Below are positions 1-10,797 of a stretch of DNA of 64,000 nt, piece by piece. A program made the translations under genes and the position numbers. The notes beneath the pieces were generated by a model. The model ran no database searches. It was not told the DNA's origin and saw only the letters and a list, made by a program, of their open reading frames with translations. The stretch covers positions 124,001 through 188,000 of the forward strand of contig NC_082415.1 in assembly GCF_004011695.2 (NCBI RefSeq), given 5' to 3'. This stretch comes from Ascochyta rabiei. Taxonomy: Eukaryota; Ascomycota; Dothideomycetes; Pleosporales; Didymellaceae. The number at the start of each line of letters is the position of its first letter. The first letter of the stretch is position 1.

Positions 1-3000
1 GCCAACCTTTCCCACCTACGACTGGGGCCGGAAACCAAAGGGAAGCAGACCCGCATAGCGGTCACTGTCCAGCTAATTAACTCTAAGGGCAACCCTAAAA
101 CTCTCCGGGCCCTGTACGACTCAGGCTCGGAACTGAACCTCATCGCCGCACAGGTAGCCATAGACCTAGGACTCAACCCGGCGGGGACTGACCAGCGACC
201 GAACGCGGTGGTCCTAGACGATATAAAGCTGTCGTTAATTAAGCAGTACCAGTTGACGATGGTCTGCCACAACAGCAAGGGAACACCTAAAACAGTTGGG
301 CCAACCAAATTCTGGTCTACACCATTTGTTGGGTACGACCTAGTATTGGGGTATCTATGGCTGGCTGAGGCAGACCCATGTATCCGTTTCTCCACAGGAA
401 CCTACGAGTGGTTCACTGACGACGTCGAGAGAGTCCAGCTGGTGACCGCCGAACAATTGTTCAGTGATCTGGAGCCAGGCGAGCAGCCATACCTGCTACA
501 GCCCGAGAGTCTGGGCATGGGTGGTCCAGCGGACGTCCATCGGACGGACGCCGGACAGACGCCGGACGCGCCCCTCGCCGAATGGTCAAGGATCATGGCA
601 GTGGGAATCGACGGCGGCCCTATCCCAGAAGATGACGCCCCAGATATGGAGGAGCTCAAGTATGTGCCAGAGCACCTCCATCACAAGTGGTTTGCCTTCA
701 GCAAACGGCAGACAAGTGTGTTGGCACCACACCAGGAGTATGATCACTCCATAGATATCGAGGCTGGTGCCAAGGTTCCTAACCTCCCGATCTATAACCT
801 GTCCCGCCGAGAGCTGGATATACTCCGGGAATACCTCGAGGCGGCACAGGAGAGGGGCTAGATCCGCCCAAGCAAGTCGCCGGCGGGAGCCCCCATCCTG
901 TTCGTCCCCAAACCCGATGGTACTATGAGACTGTGCGTCGATTACCGGGGATTGAACAAGATAACCATCAAGAACCGGTATCCTATCCCACTGGTGAGCG
1001 AAATGATGGATCGACTGTCGAAAGCGAAGGTCTTCACTAAGCTGGATCTACGTGACGCCTATCACAGGCTCCAGATCAAGGAGGGCAATGAGTGGAAGAC
1101 CGCGTTCAAGACGCGATACGGTCATTTCGAATACCTGGTCATGCCGTTCAGGCTGGCCAACGCACCAGCCACGTTCCAATCCTATATCTACTGAGCCCTG
1201 GGAGGCTTACTGGATAGGATCTGCGTGGTGTACCTGGACGACATCCTTATCTATTCCCAGAACGAGGAGGACCACAACAAGCACGTCGAGGAGGTCCTAG
1301 ATTGTCTGGTTGAGTGGGGGATGTTCGCGAAGGCAAGCAAATGCGTCTTCTCCAGTAAATCAGTAGAGTTTCTGGGATTTGTTATCACCCCAGACGGTGT
1401 GGTAATGGACCCTGAGAGGGTCCGTACCATCACCGAATGGCCCGAACCATCCAGTTATAAGGATATTCAAGTGTTCTTAGGCTTTGCCAACTTTTATCGG
1501 CGATTTATATTCAACTATTCAGGAATCGTCCGGCCGCTCATCGACCATATGACGGCCGCCCAGCGCCCGAAGGAGGACCGGGGGGTCCCCGGTCAAGAAG
1601 AGGGGGGGGCGAAACCGAAGAAGAGTTGGAAGGGACCAACAAAATGGTATAAACTATGGCACTGGCTAGAGGAAGCTCGCACGGCGTTCCTCACGATCAG
1701 GGAGAAGTTCACAGGGGCCCCAGTGCTTCAGCACTTTGACCCGAACAAGCCTATCATTGTCCTTACTGACGCGTCAGATTTCGCCATAGCAGCCATCCTG
1801 TTGCAACCCCAAACGTCCGACCTGGCCACAGAGCTTCACTGGAAGCCTGTGGCGTATTGGAGCCGGAAGTTCACGGGCCTATCTATCAGATGGCACACCC
1901 ACAATAAAGAACTGTCTGCGATTGTCAAAGCCTTTAGGCAATGGAGACACTATCTCGAACACGCCCCAGCGACGATCAGAGTACTCTCAGATTACAACAA
2001 CCTGAGGTACTTCATAACAACGAAGGAGCTCTCTCCTAAACAAGCCCGATGGGCGGAGGAGCTAGCAAGATTTGACTTTGAAGTTGAATACAAGCCGGGA
2101 CCTAAAAACGCGGCGGACGGCCCATTGAGGCGTCCAGATTACGCACAAGGTCTCAAGGTTGGAGAACAGCAGGCCCTGCGGGACGCCATGCTACCCACCT
2201 TACAACAGAAGCTTCGGATCTAGACAATTCGCAAGTCCAGGGCTTAACACGATGCACAGGCAACATCTGGGCTTGACGTGCCCGTGGCAGACCCAGCAGG
2301 GGTCCGGCAACTACCCGAAGTCGTCCCTAAGGAATTCCACCAGCATCAGGTCAGCCATAGAGATTCGTCTCCCACAGATCCCAATCCTCCATCCATTAAC
2401 CAAAGTCAGGATCAGCCCGTTACCGAAGCCAGGGGACCGAACTTTAACGTCGCAGAAGCTCTCCTTCGTAGCCTAGACGGCAGAGTCGGTGCCCCTACAA
2501 ACCTTGCGAACGAAGCCGCGCAAGGAGATTCCGCTTTTGCCCTGGATACACCAGCAATCCTAGCGGATTTCGTCAAGCAGGTCCAGCAACGGGACGTACT
2601 ATACCCCGGAAAGCTGTCGCTGACAACCGGGACGGATGGCGGAGCGAAGAAGGCACAACACCACTGGGAGGTTGACCCCAGTGGGACCTTACGCAGGAGT
2701 GGGAAAGTTTGGATTCCTGATGATATCACTCTGCGCCACACTATCCTATTAAGGAATCACGATGACCCTATGGGAGGTCACTACGGCGTAGATAAGACTG
2801 CCGAAGTACTTAAGAAGAAGTACCATTGGCCAGGGCTGATGAAGGACGTACATCACTACATCCGAAGGTGTCCCGCGTGCCAACTCCACAAAATCAGGAG
2901 GCACAAGCCGTGGGGCTTACTCACACCACTTCCAGTCCCTAATACTGCCTGGCGGCACTTCTCCCTTGACTTTGTGACAGACCTACTGAAGTCAATGGAC

Positions 3001-4164
3001 GCTAAGGGGAACGAGTACGACGCTATACTGGTCCTTGTGGACTGGTTTAGTAAGTACGTCCGGTACCTACCCTGTACCAAGACGATCACTGCCCAGCGCC
3101 TGGCCGAACTGTTGATGGAACAGAGCTTCTTAAAGCAAGGACCACCAGATACGCTGCTGTCAGATCGAGGTTCAGTGTTCACCAGCCAATTTTGGTCTGA
3201 TATTTGCTACCACCTGACGATTAACCACCGGCTCAGTACGGCGTTCCATCCCCAGACGGACGGGCAAACGGAGCGTCAGAATCAGGAGTTAGAGACGTAC
3301 TTACGCATATACATAAACTACCAACAGGATAACTAGGTAGACCTCCTGCCATATGCCGAGTACGCCTACAACTCCAAAGCTCACTCCGCACATGGAGAAT
3401 CTCCCATCAAGGTCGCCTTTGGCACTGACCCTAAGGGATTTGACGGGATGCCTGATGAGCACTGGCTCCGAAAGCCCCCAGCTGTCTGGGACAAAGATGG
3501 AACCACGCCGGAGCTGCGTAGGCAGGTCGCCGGACGCTTAGAGCGCTGGCACGACATGTGGAGAACAGCAAAAGAGGCCTTAGAGTACACACAAAAGGGC
3601 AACGCCCGGTGGTACAATACGAAGAGGTCAGAACAACACTTCGCCGAGGGGGACTCAGTCCTCCTGCGGGCCAAGAACCTGATGACGAGCCGTCCTTTAA
3701 AGAAGTTTGACGCTCGCTACCTTGGACCATTCGTGGTACTTAGGAAGATAGGAAAGCTGGCGTACAGGCTGAAGCTCCCCCCATCGATGGACAGAGTGCA
3801 CCCGGTGTTCAATGTATCATTACTTGAGCGCTGGAGGAAACCCCTAGAGAACAGCAGGTTTCAGCCAGGTCCTATCAGTATACTGGAAGACATTCTGCCT
3901 GGCGACAGGTATGAGGTCGAAGGTATACTGTCACACCGAGACACTGTAGCCCAAGGAAGGAAGTACAGAGTCAAGTGGCTGGGTTGGCCCAACGAAGAGG
4001 CAACCTGGGAACCACTTGACCATCTCGACCACTGCGATGAGATCCTTCAGGATTATCACCAAAGCGTTCGCGCGGGTGATCCATCGGCGGGTGACCGGGC
4101 AGTGCCTGGGGAACCAACGCTACCAAAGCGTAAGAGAGGACGTCCTAAGAAGTCCGCCTCCTAA
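1..4164 (+). mobile_element. Ty3/gypsy chromodomain retrotransposon (chromovirus), RIP-like, left end outside window
   Basis: A single forward frame runs from the window edge to 4164. In order it shows an aspartic protease DSG at 118-126, a reverse transcriptase (LDLRDAYH near 1040, YLDD at 1231-1242), RNase H (TDASDFA near 1770), an integrase zinc finger ending CPAC near 2875, the integrase core D/D/E, and a C-terminal chromodomain (about 3905-4070) followed by a basic KRKRGRPKK tail. The protease-RT-RNaseH-IN-chromodomain order defines chromoviruses, which insert in heterochromatin through the chromodomain. Gag and the 5' LTR lie beyond the edge. No frameshift was found; the only breaks are stops, so the copy is dead by point mutation. 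Confidence 0.95.
1..4164 (+). pseudogene. Pol polyprotein of the chromovirus, broken by five in-frame stops
   Basis: The frame (codons starting at position 1) is interrupted at 859-861 TAG, 1192-1194 TGA, 2221-2223 TAG, 2245-2247 TAA and 3334-3336 TAG. The first sits where the RT N-terminus normally has a Trp, the last where the integrase has Asn-Trp-Val-Asp; TGG to TAG, CGA to TGA and CAA to TAA are all C:G to T:A changes. No indel disturbs the frame over more than 4 kb. This is the mutation spectrum expected of RIP rather than of random decay. Protease, RT, RNase H, integrase and chromodomain segments are otherwise well conserved, so the insertion is probably not old. Confidence 0.92.
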
Positions 4165-4362
4165 AAAGGATATCCTTCCAACCCAGCCGAGAAGTGAGGA
4201 TGGACGCTCCCAGAATAAGTGCAGCTGGTGGCCGAAGGAGGCCCGGCGTCTATCCGATACATCACTGGCAAGAATGGCACGTTCAAGTTAGAAGAGAAGA
4301 TTAATTGCAAGGTTCATCAAAAGTCACTATAGAAGTGGAGAGTCTTCACGACTACTACCACA
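4165..4362 (+). other. Region after the pol stop; same frame stays codon-like
   Basis: After the TAA at 4162-4164 the same frame meets TGA (about 4192) and TAA (4216), then stays open from 4219 to a TAG near 4309, with a protein-like composition (IRYITGKNGTF, KLEEKI). It could be the true C-terminal end of pol or a second element-coded peptide, or plain chance. No LTR start is visible before the antisense gene that ends at 4363. Confidence 0.35.
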
Positions 4363-5293
4363 CTAGGCAGAAGGACCGCCACGACCCGCACTCGGGCTCA
4401 TTTCGAAGGAGGGGCTACGGCGTCGACGGCCACCCGGAGTGAGCTTCGTGGGCGACGCAGATATCCTCTCGAAGGCGGCAGTGGGAGCCTGGGCAGACGA
4501 CGGCAGGTCAGTACCATAGTAGTACCAGCGCTTCTCCGCCTCGTTCGCACGACCCGTCTTCTGGAAGTGCTCTTCGAGCACGGCATCGATGACCACGTTG
4601 TTGGGCAGCTTCGCGCCGACCGTACCGACCGCAGCCTACTCATGTCAGCCTCAAGAAAAGAGGGGAGGAAAACAACACTCACAATATACCGCTGGAGGTT
4701 GTGCGACCAGGAAACCTGGCGCGCTTGGGCGTACTCGGTCTCGGAGAGACCAGACTTGTTGACGCGGCGACGAACCACAGCATCATAGGCGACAAAGCCG
4801 TTGCGACAGCCCAGAGCGTAGTCGTAGGCGGTCTGCCAGAACGACTGAACGGCGTTATCGACGGAGTCCTCAGTCGCCTGGTCGCCTTGCCTGGCAGTCT
4901 CCTCGTTGGTCTTGCGGAGGGCCCGATCGATGAGGAAGTCGAGCATGTTGACGGCTCGGCGGAAGACAGGGTCGATCTACACACATCAGTCACGGACAGA
5001 CACCAGGGCGACACAGGAAATACCTCGACACACTCGCCGACCTTCGCCTCCACGCAGCCGGCGCACACACCAAAGTTGTCCTTGCGGAGCCCGTACCCAC
5101 CAGGTCGACGGAAGACGTACATGAACGACTCAATGGTGCCCTTAGGATTGTACTTGGAGTGAGTGGTCAGGCGCGTGACGCTGCCGCGGCACCAGTATCG
5201 CGAGAGCGAGGGCTGGGGCTGCATGTTGTCGGGCAGCTGATAGACGTGGTCGGGCAGAGCCTGGCGGGCGATGTGCGAGGGCGGGGGAGTCAT
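4363..5293 (-). CDS. Intact three-exon hypothetical protein, antisense to and just after the retroelement pol
   Basis: Exons are 5293-5024, 4976-4683 and 4635-4363, giving 278 residues. Both introns are 47 nt (GTATTT..TAG and GTGAGT..TAG), both in phase 0. The start is the first ATG (5293, MTPPPSH); a TATATAAGG lies about 95 bp upstream (near 5390). Exon 1 has a Cys pair (CAGC) in a segment starting near RYWCRG; exon 2 is alpha-helical in character; the C-terminus is basic (GGRRRRSP). I recognise no domain. Its frames are clean, unlike the neighbouring pol. It may be a host gene abutting a truncated element or cargo carried by the element; the polypurine tract and LTR-like start downstream at 6543-6561 keep the second option open. 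Confidence 0.7.
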
Positions 5294-5950
5294 GTTGGGG
5301 GCAAGAGTTGAAATGGGCAAGAGTTGGATGGCAGATGAGGATGGTGGTGTAGTGATGAGGCACTGTGGGTGGGGGAAATACAGTCCTTATATACACCAGG
5401 TGCCCGCCGGCCCAGCAGGCACCCGGCAACAACCCGACCTCTGACCGCTCTCTCACCTGGGCGCAATTCACGCGCAAACAAACAAAAGTTTGCCTGCACC
5501 TAGGCAACACTTCCACCAACAATTGGATATTGTCCAATAATCTCACCCGAGATTCACGTTGCAAACACAAACACGCTGGAGCCGGACCACGCTGCGTGAG
5601 AGTTCAGGCAAGGCGTCAGGCATGGCAAGGCTGACAGCTCACTGTCACAGGCCGGCATGCGGAGGAGATCCCCCGTGAATGAGCGAATCCCGCAGACCAG
5701 TTCGCGCAGGAACAGGCTGCAGGAGCCGCTGGCGATCCTCTCGCGGACGTCACCGGTTGGGGACTCACTCACTCACTCACTCACCACTCAGGCCCCAGGG
5801 ATTTCGATCCCTGGCACAAGGCACCTGACCACCTAGGGGGTTGCGGAGAGTATAAACAAAAACGTCTACACGCAGGGCAGACCCCGGCCCAGTGCCGGTC
5901 GCCACTTGTGAGACGCAGGGAGCGGATAGCCCCTACACGTCTGACGAACG
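5294..5950. other. Upstream region of the antisense gene, no coding signal
   Basis: Holds the TATATAAGG box (minus strand, near 5390), a short (ACTC)n run at 5765-5783 and a hairpin at 5793-5811 with a T-arm-like loop that does not fold into a tRNA. No supported gene. Confidence 0.4.
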
Positions 5951-6143
5951 ACAGTCACGCTCCCCACAGGTTTCAGAGCCAAGGGACGCTTCGGCGTTGA
6001 CCTTTGTGACGTCCAACAGTCACGCTCCCCACGGGTTTTAGAGCCAAGGAACGCTTCGGCGTTGAACTTCGTGACGTCTAACAGTCACGCTCCCCACGGG
6101 TTGAGCCAAAGGCTGCTTCGGCGATTGACCTTTGTGACGTCGG
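5951..6143. repeat. Three tandem 65-bp repeats
   Basis: Units start at 5951, 6016 and 6081, each beginning ACAGTCACGCTCCCCAC and ending near GTGACGTC. The first two are exactly 65 bp apart; the third is slightly shortened. They differ by a few transitions. They lie between the antisense gene and the polypurine tract, a place where LTR elements often keep repeated non-coding sequence. Confidence 0.85.
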
Positions 6144-6220
6144 GTTTGAGCCACTGCTCACCCATCAAGCCATAGAGCTGACAATTGCGGACTTGACCTA
6201 GGTTGAGACTCTGGCAAACA

Positions 6221-6423
6221 AGGAAGCGTTGCGACGACGGCGTAGCTGGCGTCTATAGGATTGCTCTTAACAGCTACCCGGCCTCACTTGATGCAGGAAA
6301 ACCTGGTCGCCCGGCAACACAGCGGTGCCACCCTGGTAGGGCACTGAGGAAGCGTCGTGACGACGGTGTAGCTGGCATCTGTAGGATTGCTCTTAAAACA
6401 GCTACCCGGCCTCACTTGATGCT
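6221..6423. repeat. Two direct 75-bp repeats 126 bp apart
   Basis: Copies at 6221-6294 and 6347-6423 begin AGGAAGCG and end CACTTGATGC, with a handful of differences. They belong to the same non-coding block as the 65-bp repeats. Confidence 0.8.
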
Positions 6424-6540
6424 GGATAGTCACCCCAGGCCACACCACATTTCTCCTGCCTAAGTTTTTCCCTCCACAGGAGGTTTTTCTAGAGCTTAAT
6501 AATGGCGCTGGGGATTCCCTAAAACGGTTCGGGACGAACC

Positions 6541-6753
6541 TTCAGAAGGGGGGGGGCTATTGTCACAGGTGTTCTCCCTACAACAGGGGATACCTCGGAC
6601 AGACCCTGGGCCAAGCCCGGAGACCCACCGACCAGTATATAATATCCACACACCTAAAGACTCATCCATCAAGGATTCGTCTTATCTCTCAATATCACCT
6701 ATTATTTCATCCTATATCGCTCTGCTCTATTGCCTGCCTACAGTGCCCTTACA
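6541..6753 (+). mobile_element. Polypurine tract plus LTR-like sequence (3' end of an LTR element)
   Basis: A purine/G-run (AGAAGGGGGGGGG, 6545-6556) is followed at 6561 by TGTCACAGG, the form of a PPT joined to the TG start of a 3' LTR. A TATA-like AGTATATAATA lies at 6634-6644. A CA end is tentatively at 6753 (CCTTACA). It may be the 3' LTR of the chromovirus at 1-4164; proof needs the 5' LTR, which is outside the window. Confidence 0.5.
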
Positions 6754-7002
6754 ATAGATTAGCCTACCTTTAATCCAACTCTAAATCCTCCCTCAAGGCA
6801 CCTTGTCCCAACAATGTTTCTATACCCAGATAAGACTAATCTCTACTCTCAATCGCTCCTTTCTTCGTTGCATGTCTCTTCATCTAGAACTAACAAGGCT
6901 TAATGGTATTTCTACAAAGCACTGGTTACTTAAACGGTTTATATCCCAACGTACATCCAACTTGCTGCTTACATCCCGTTTCCGTCCTGCATCCTAGTCA
7001 GC

Positions 7003-7456
7003 AAGGCAGACTTTACGAGCATGGAAGTAGCGATCTGGTGAGCTGATAGAATTAAAAGTAGAGTGAAGAGAATAGCAGACTGCGAGCTGCAAGAGGGTGG
7101 AGAGAGAGGACTACTTATAGTGGTTAGGCCTGTGCTCTCTGTAAGTGAAAGTCAAGGTAAGTTGAGGAAGGTTCTACTAAGGTTTATGGAATTTGCTAGT
7201 AGGTTGTGACACATACTAGTGGGTTACTGTAAGGCAGACTTTATAAGCATAAAAGTAGCAATCTGGTAAACTAATAGATTTAAAAGTAGAGTGAACAAAA
7301 TAGCAGACTGCGAGCTGCAAGAGGGTAGAGAGAGAGGACTACTTATAGTGGTTAGGCCTGTGCTCTTTGTAAGTGAAAGTCAAGGTAAGTTGAGGAAGGT
7401 TCTACTAAGGTTTATGGAAACTGCTAGTAGGTTGTGATACATACTCGTAGGTTACC
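7003..7456. repeat. Tandem pair of 228-bp repeats
   Basis: Copies at 7003-7230 and 7231-7456 begin AAGGCAGACTTTA and end near GGTTAC. The second copy is AT-richer, differing mostly by G to A transitions (for example GAGCATGG versus AAGCATAA), a RIP-like asymmetry between adjacent copies. No coding frame. Confidence 0.85.
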
Positions 7457-7488
7457 ATCTTACCTTAGTAGAAGTCCTAACATAGTTA

Positions 7489-8062
7489 GTACCTTCTAAC
7501 CTTCCTTGTACCTAAGGGTATAAAGGTAGAAGGAGAATTAGTTTTAGATAGTTTTAAATTATCCTTTGTATAAGACCTATAGGAATAGAAGATTCTTTAT
7601 GTTACCTGTTCTAGTGCTCCTATACACTTTAAAGTGGATATACACATATTCTAGAGTCTTCTATTATCCTATGTTATTACAATTTAGATCTAGTAAGTTA
7701 CTACACTAAGGTAGCTACGTTACGTACTCTTAGCTATACAGTATACGTTGTATATATTAATTATATGTAAAGCACTACTAGTCTCTTAAAGGGTTCTTCC
7801 CCTAACTTATATCTAACTTAGTGCCTTTACATCCCGTCTTTGTCAGTCTGTCCTGCATCCTGGTCAGCACCTTCAACCCTTCCGTGTGCTTAAAGGTATA
7901 AAAGCACAAGGAGAATTAGTCTTAGATAGTTGGTTTTTAAGTATCCCTTGTATAAGACCTATAGGAATAGGAGATTCTCTATGTAACCTATCCTAGTGCT
8001 CCTATACACCCTGTAGTGGATACACACGCATTTTAGAGCCTTCTATTGTCCTGCGTTATTAC
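7489..8062 (-). repeat. Two copies of a dispersed LTR-like repeat
   Basis: Copies at about 7489-7683 and 7868-8062 share ACCTATAGGAATAG and CTATACAC blocks. Read on the minus strand they begin TGTAATAAC and carry a TATACC box. A third copy lies in the opposite orientation at 59752-59991 near the other end of the window, and the similarity extends into the adjoining sequence (about 7690-7867 against 59992-60130). Probably solo LTRs or fragments of one LTR family. Confidence 0.75.
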
Positions 8063-8239
8063 ATAGTGTAGAGGAGAAGTATCTCCCTACTTACCTAGTA
8101 CCTAAGTATAAGGGCTGTAGTATGGTAATAGTATAGGCGTGTGTTAAAGAGGATAGATCTAAGGGACCTCTCTTAATCTAGGATAGTAATTAGGGTACTT
8201 TAACCTCTTAATTCTACACTTATAGGGTAATCCTATTAA

Positions 8240-8606
8240 TATAGAGCTTTAAAATAGAGCATATAATCTTTTGTGTAGAGATCTACAACAGTCTACTCAT
8301 GCAGGACGACGCTAGCTACTACTTAGTACTTGTAACTACATAAACCTTTTATAAGATTTAGAGGATGATTAGGTTACTTTAGTAGCCTGCTAACTTACCA
8401 AATCTCAATCCTATTAAAAACGTGTGGAGATTGCTTAAATCACAAGTCTAGAAACACTATCTAGACTTAAAAAAGAGCTCAATATGAGCTATTTAGGAAG
8501 AGTGGGACAAGGTTACACTAGCAGACGTTAAAAAGTACTGCTAAACCATAAGAGATTAATGTAATACTCTCTTAAGAGCCTTAGGTGGCTACACACCATT
8601 CTAATG
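8240..8606 (+). pseudogene. Tc1/mariner-type transposase C-terminal relic
   Basis: In the frame of 8299 the translation shows MQDDAS followed by a histidine-less YYLVL, then NLNPIKNVWRLLK at 8401-8439, the signature of the third catalytic region (HSPDLNPIENVW type) of Tc1/mariner transposases. TAA/TAG codons interrupt it repeatedly (for example 8449-8451), all explicable as C:G to T:A changes. Upstream frame and inverted ends are not recognisable. Dead fragment. Confidence 0.75.
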
Positions 8607-8824
8607 CATGTCTCTGTCTTATATTATAAGTAGAATACTAAGTAGTTTAGACATTTCGATGTGCTTCGGAAGCTCGGTAGGGCACCTCGTATTTCTGCTC
8701 CGTTCAGTCACTCCCCTTGTAGCTTACACAGGTCTCGCCAAGATGGTGCGTGATGGATGTCGAATCCCCCTGTTCACACCGTACGCAATGCCCATTATCA
8801 GCTTCACACCGCTTGCGAAGCTAC

Positions 8825-8884
8825 AGCAGGTTCGGCAGCAGGTTCGGCAGCAGGTTCGGCAGCAGGTTCGGCAGCAGGTTCGGC
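8825..8884. repeat. Five perfect 12-bp repeats
   Basis: GCAGGTTCGGCA is repeated five times in tandem about 140 bp upstream of the P450 start at 9019. It is exact, so it is young. It may lie in the promoter or 5' leader of that gene. Confidence 0.9.
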
Positions 8885-9018
8885 TTAACGTTTTATCAGA
8901 GAGGTAATCATCCAGATCAATGTACGAGACCAGCACCTCGTACAAGATTTGAGACGGCAGAAATACACTCCCCGTCACGGAGCGCTTCTCGTCTTTCCAC
9001 TTCTATTGCAATCCACAG

Positions 9019-10797
9019 ATGGAGATGGAGGGAACTCAGCTATCGGCAGAAACTGCTCGCTACGCAAAGACCAAGCTTGAGGCTCTTGTACATGCAAACT
9101 TGTCTCGAGTCACTCTTAGTCCATTGCGTTTTGGGCTATCAACACTGGCCAGCTTGGTTGCTGCCTATCTGTTCAGCGTGGCCATCTACCGCATCTACTT
9201 CCACCCACTCAGCAAATACCCCGGACCACTGCTTCTTAAGCTTACCAGCGTAGTCTGGACTTATCACTTCGTCAAGGGCGACATCATCAAATGGAATGAC
9301 CAACTGCACACGAAGTATGGCGAGACGGTACGGCTCGGACCCGACCGTCTGAGCTTCATCAACCCTAGAGCCTGGAAGGACATCTACGGCCACAAGCACG
9401 GCAAGTATCGACCCAATGTCAAGAATCTGGACCGCTTTGTGGGCAAAATGACCAGCAATGTTCATCCCATGGCCACTGAGCCAACCACGGCTGGCCATGC
9501 GGCTCAGAAGAAGCAGTTCAATCACGCCTTCAGCGATCGCGCCTTGACGGAGCAAGAGAGCTTGATTGGAAAGTACATTGACAGACTCATCGAGGTGCCC
9601 AAGAACGATATTGCCGCCAGCCCAGATAAGAAGATTGAGGTCGATGTGGCAAAGCTGTACAACTTTACCACGTTTGACATCATGGGTGATCTCACGTTCG
9701 GGGAGGATCTGGGTCAACTGAAGACTGGAGTTGAATCTTCGTGGGTGAAGGCTGTGTATGTGTCGTTCAAGTTCTTGAGTACGTCGGCCTAGAGTGCTTT
9801 TCTCTTGCAACACGGAGCAATCGCTAACCCTGTCCGCGCGGCCTGTAGCCGCAATGTCAGTCATGAAAGCCTCTCCGCTTGGTGGGTTATTGTACGCGGC
9901 CATGGCACCGAAAAACGTCGTGGCAGACTGCACAAACCACATCGAGAATTCCAATGCCCTAGTGGACAAGCGGCTGGAAAAAGGCAACAACGGACATCCT
10001 GACATCTTTGGCTTCATTCTCCGGCAGCCAGGCAATCCCATGTCCCGCGCGCAGATGAAAGCTAACGCGGGCATGTTCATGATGTCCGGAACCGAGACTA
10101 CTGCTACAACGCTCACGGCTATCACGTGGCTGCTACTGAACCACCCAGACAAGATGGAGAAGACGATCCGAGAGATTCGCGCTGTTCCTGGACAGTCGCA
10201 TTTGACAAGCGCCACCGTGAAGAAGCTAAAGTACATGAATGCCGTTATCGATGAAGCTATGAGACGTAGGCAACTCAAGAAACCACATGCCACGCACTCG
10301 TTAACTCGTCCCAGTCTACCCCGCAGGTCAAACCGGGCTCGGCAGCCAGCGCGAGATGGCGCCGGGTGGAAACCAAGTATGCGGAGAATGGCTCCCAGAA
10401 AAGGCAAGCCCGAACAAAAGCACCCGCTCGCCTTCCTGTCACCAAACGCTGACCGCAACAGACCCAAGTAGCCATGCCAAGCTGGACCGTCTTCAACTCC
10501 CCGCGCTATTGGAAAGACCCGCTTCGCTTCGTCCCCGAGCGCTGGCTGCCCGAGGAAGCGGAATTCGCCGCCTACCACGAATACGACAACCACCTGGCGT
10601 GGGTCCCGTTCGGGACCGGCCCGCGCGCCTGCATCGGACAGAACATCGCGTTGCACGAGATGCGCAGTATCTTGTCGCGGTTCCTGTACGAGTTCGATCT
10701 AGAGCTGTCGCCCGAGTCACGCGACTGGCACGAGAAGAAGACGGCGGGTATTTGGGCCAAGCCGTCGTTGAAGGTGGGGTTGAGGAACGCGGAGTAG
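9019..10797 (+). CDS. Cytochrome P450 monooxygenase (CYP65-like), four exons
   Basis: Exons 9019-9778, 9849-10265, 10327-10403 and 10462-10797 give 529 residues. An N-terminal membrane anchor (about residues 35-60) is followed by the proline-rich hinge KYPGP. The I-helix has SGTETT near 333-338, the ExxR is EAMR at 389-392, PERW at 443-446, and the haem motif is FGTGPRACIG with Cys475. The third intron begins GC (AAG|GCAAGC) and ends CAG: a GC-AG intron that restores the frame exactly. The enzyme is an ER-bound haem monooxygenase; the overall pattern resembles the CYP65 group found in secondary-metabolite clusters. It is convergent with the second P450 and close to a trans-enoyl reductase, pointing to oxidative tailoring of a polyketide. 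All splice phases match and no stop remains. Confidence 0.93.
10404..10461 (+). other. GC-AG intron in the first P450
   Basis: 58-nt intron with donor AAG|GCAAGCC and acceptor CAACAG|ACC. Removing it joins the WLPEK and TQVAMPSW segments in frame, as the P450 fold requires. No GT donor gives the same join. Confidence 0.85.

Noticed and set aside
5793..5811. A T-arm-like hairpin (CAGGGATTTCGATCCCTG)
   Set aside because: Loop size is wrong and no D-arm, anticodon arm or acceptor stem can be built around it.
8724..8978. A minus-strand Cys-rich repeat peptide
   Set aside because: It is only the translation of the exact 12-bp DNA repeat; no signal peptide or start context.
9139..10656. A 505-codon open frame on the minus strand
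   Set aside because: It is the antisense of the P450 exons and introns; the plus strand carries all P450 motifs with correct splicing.
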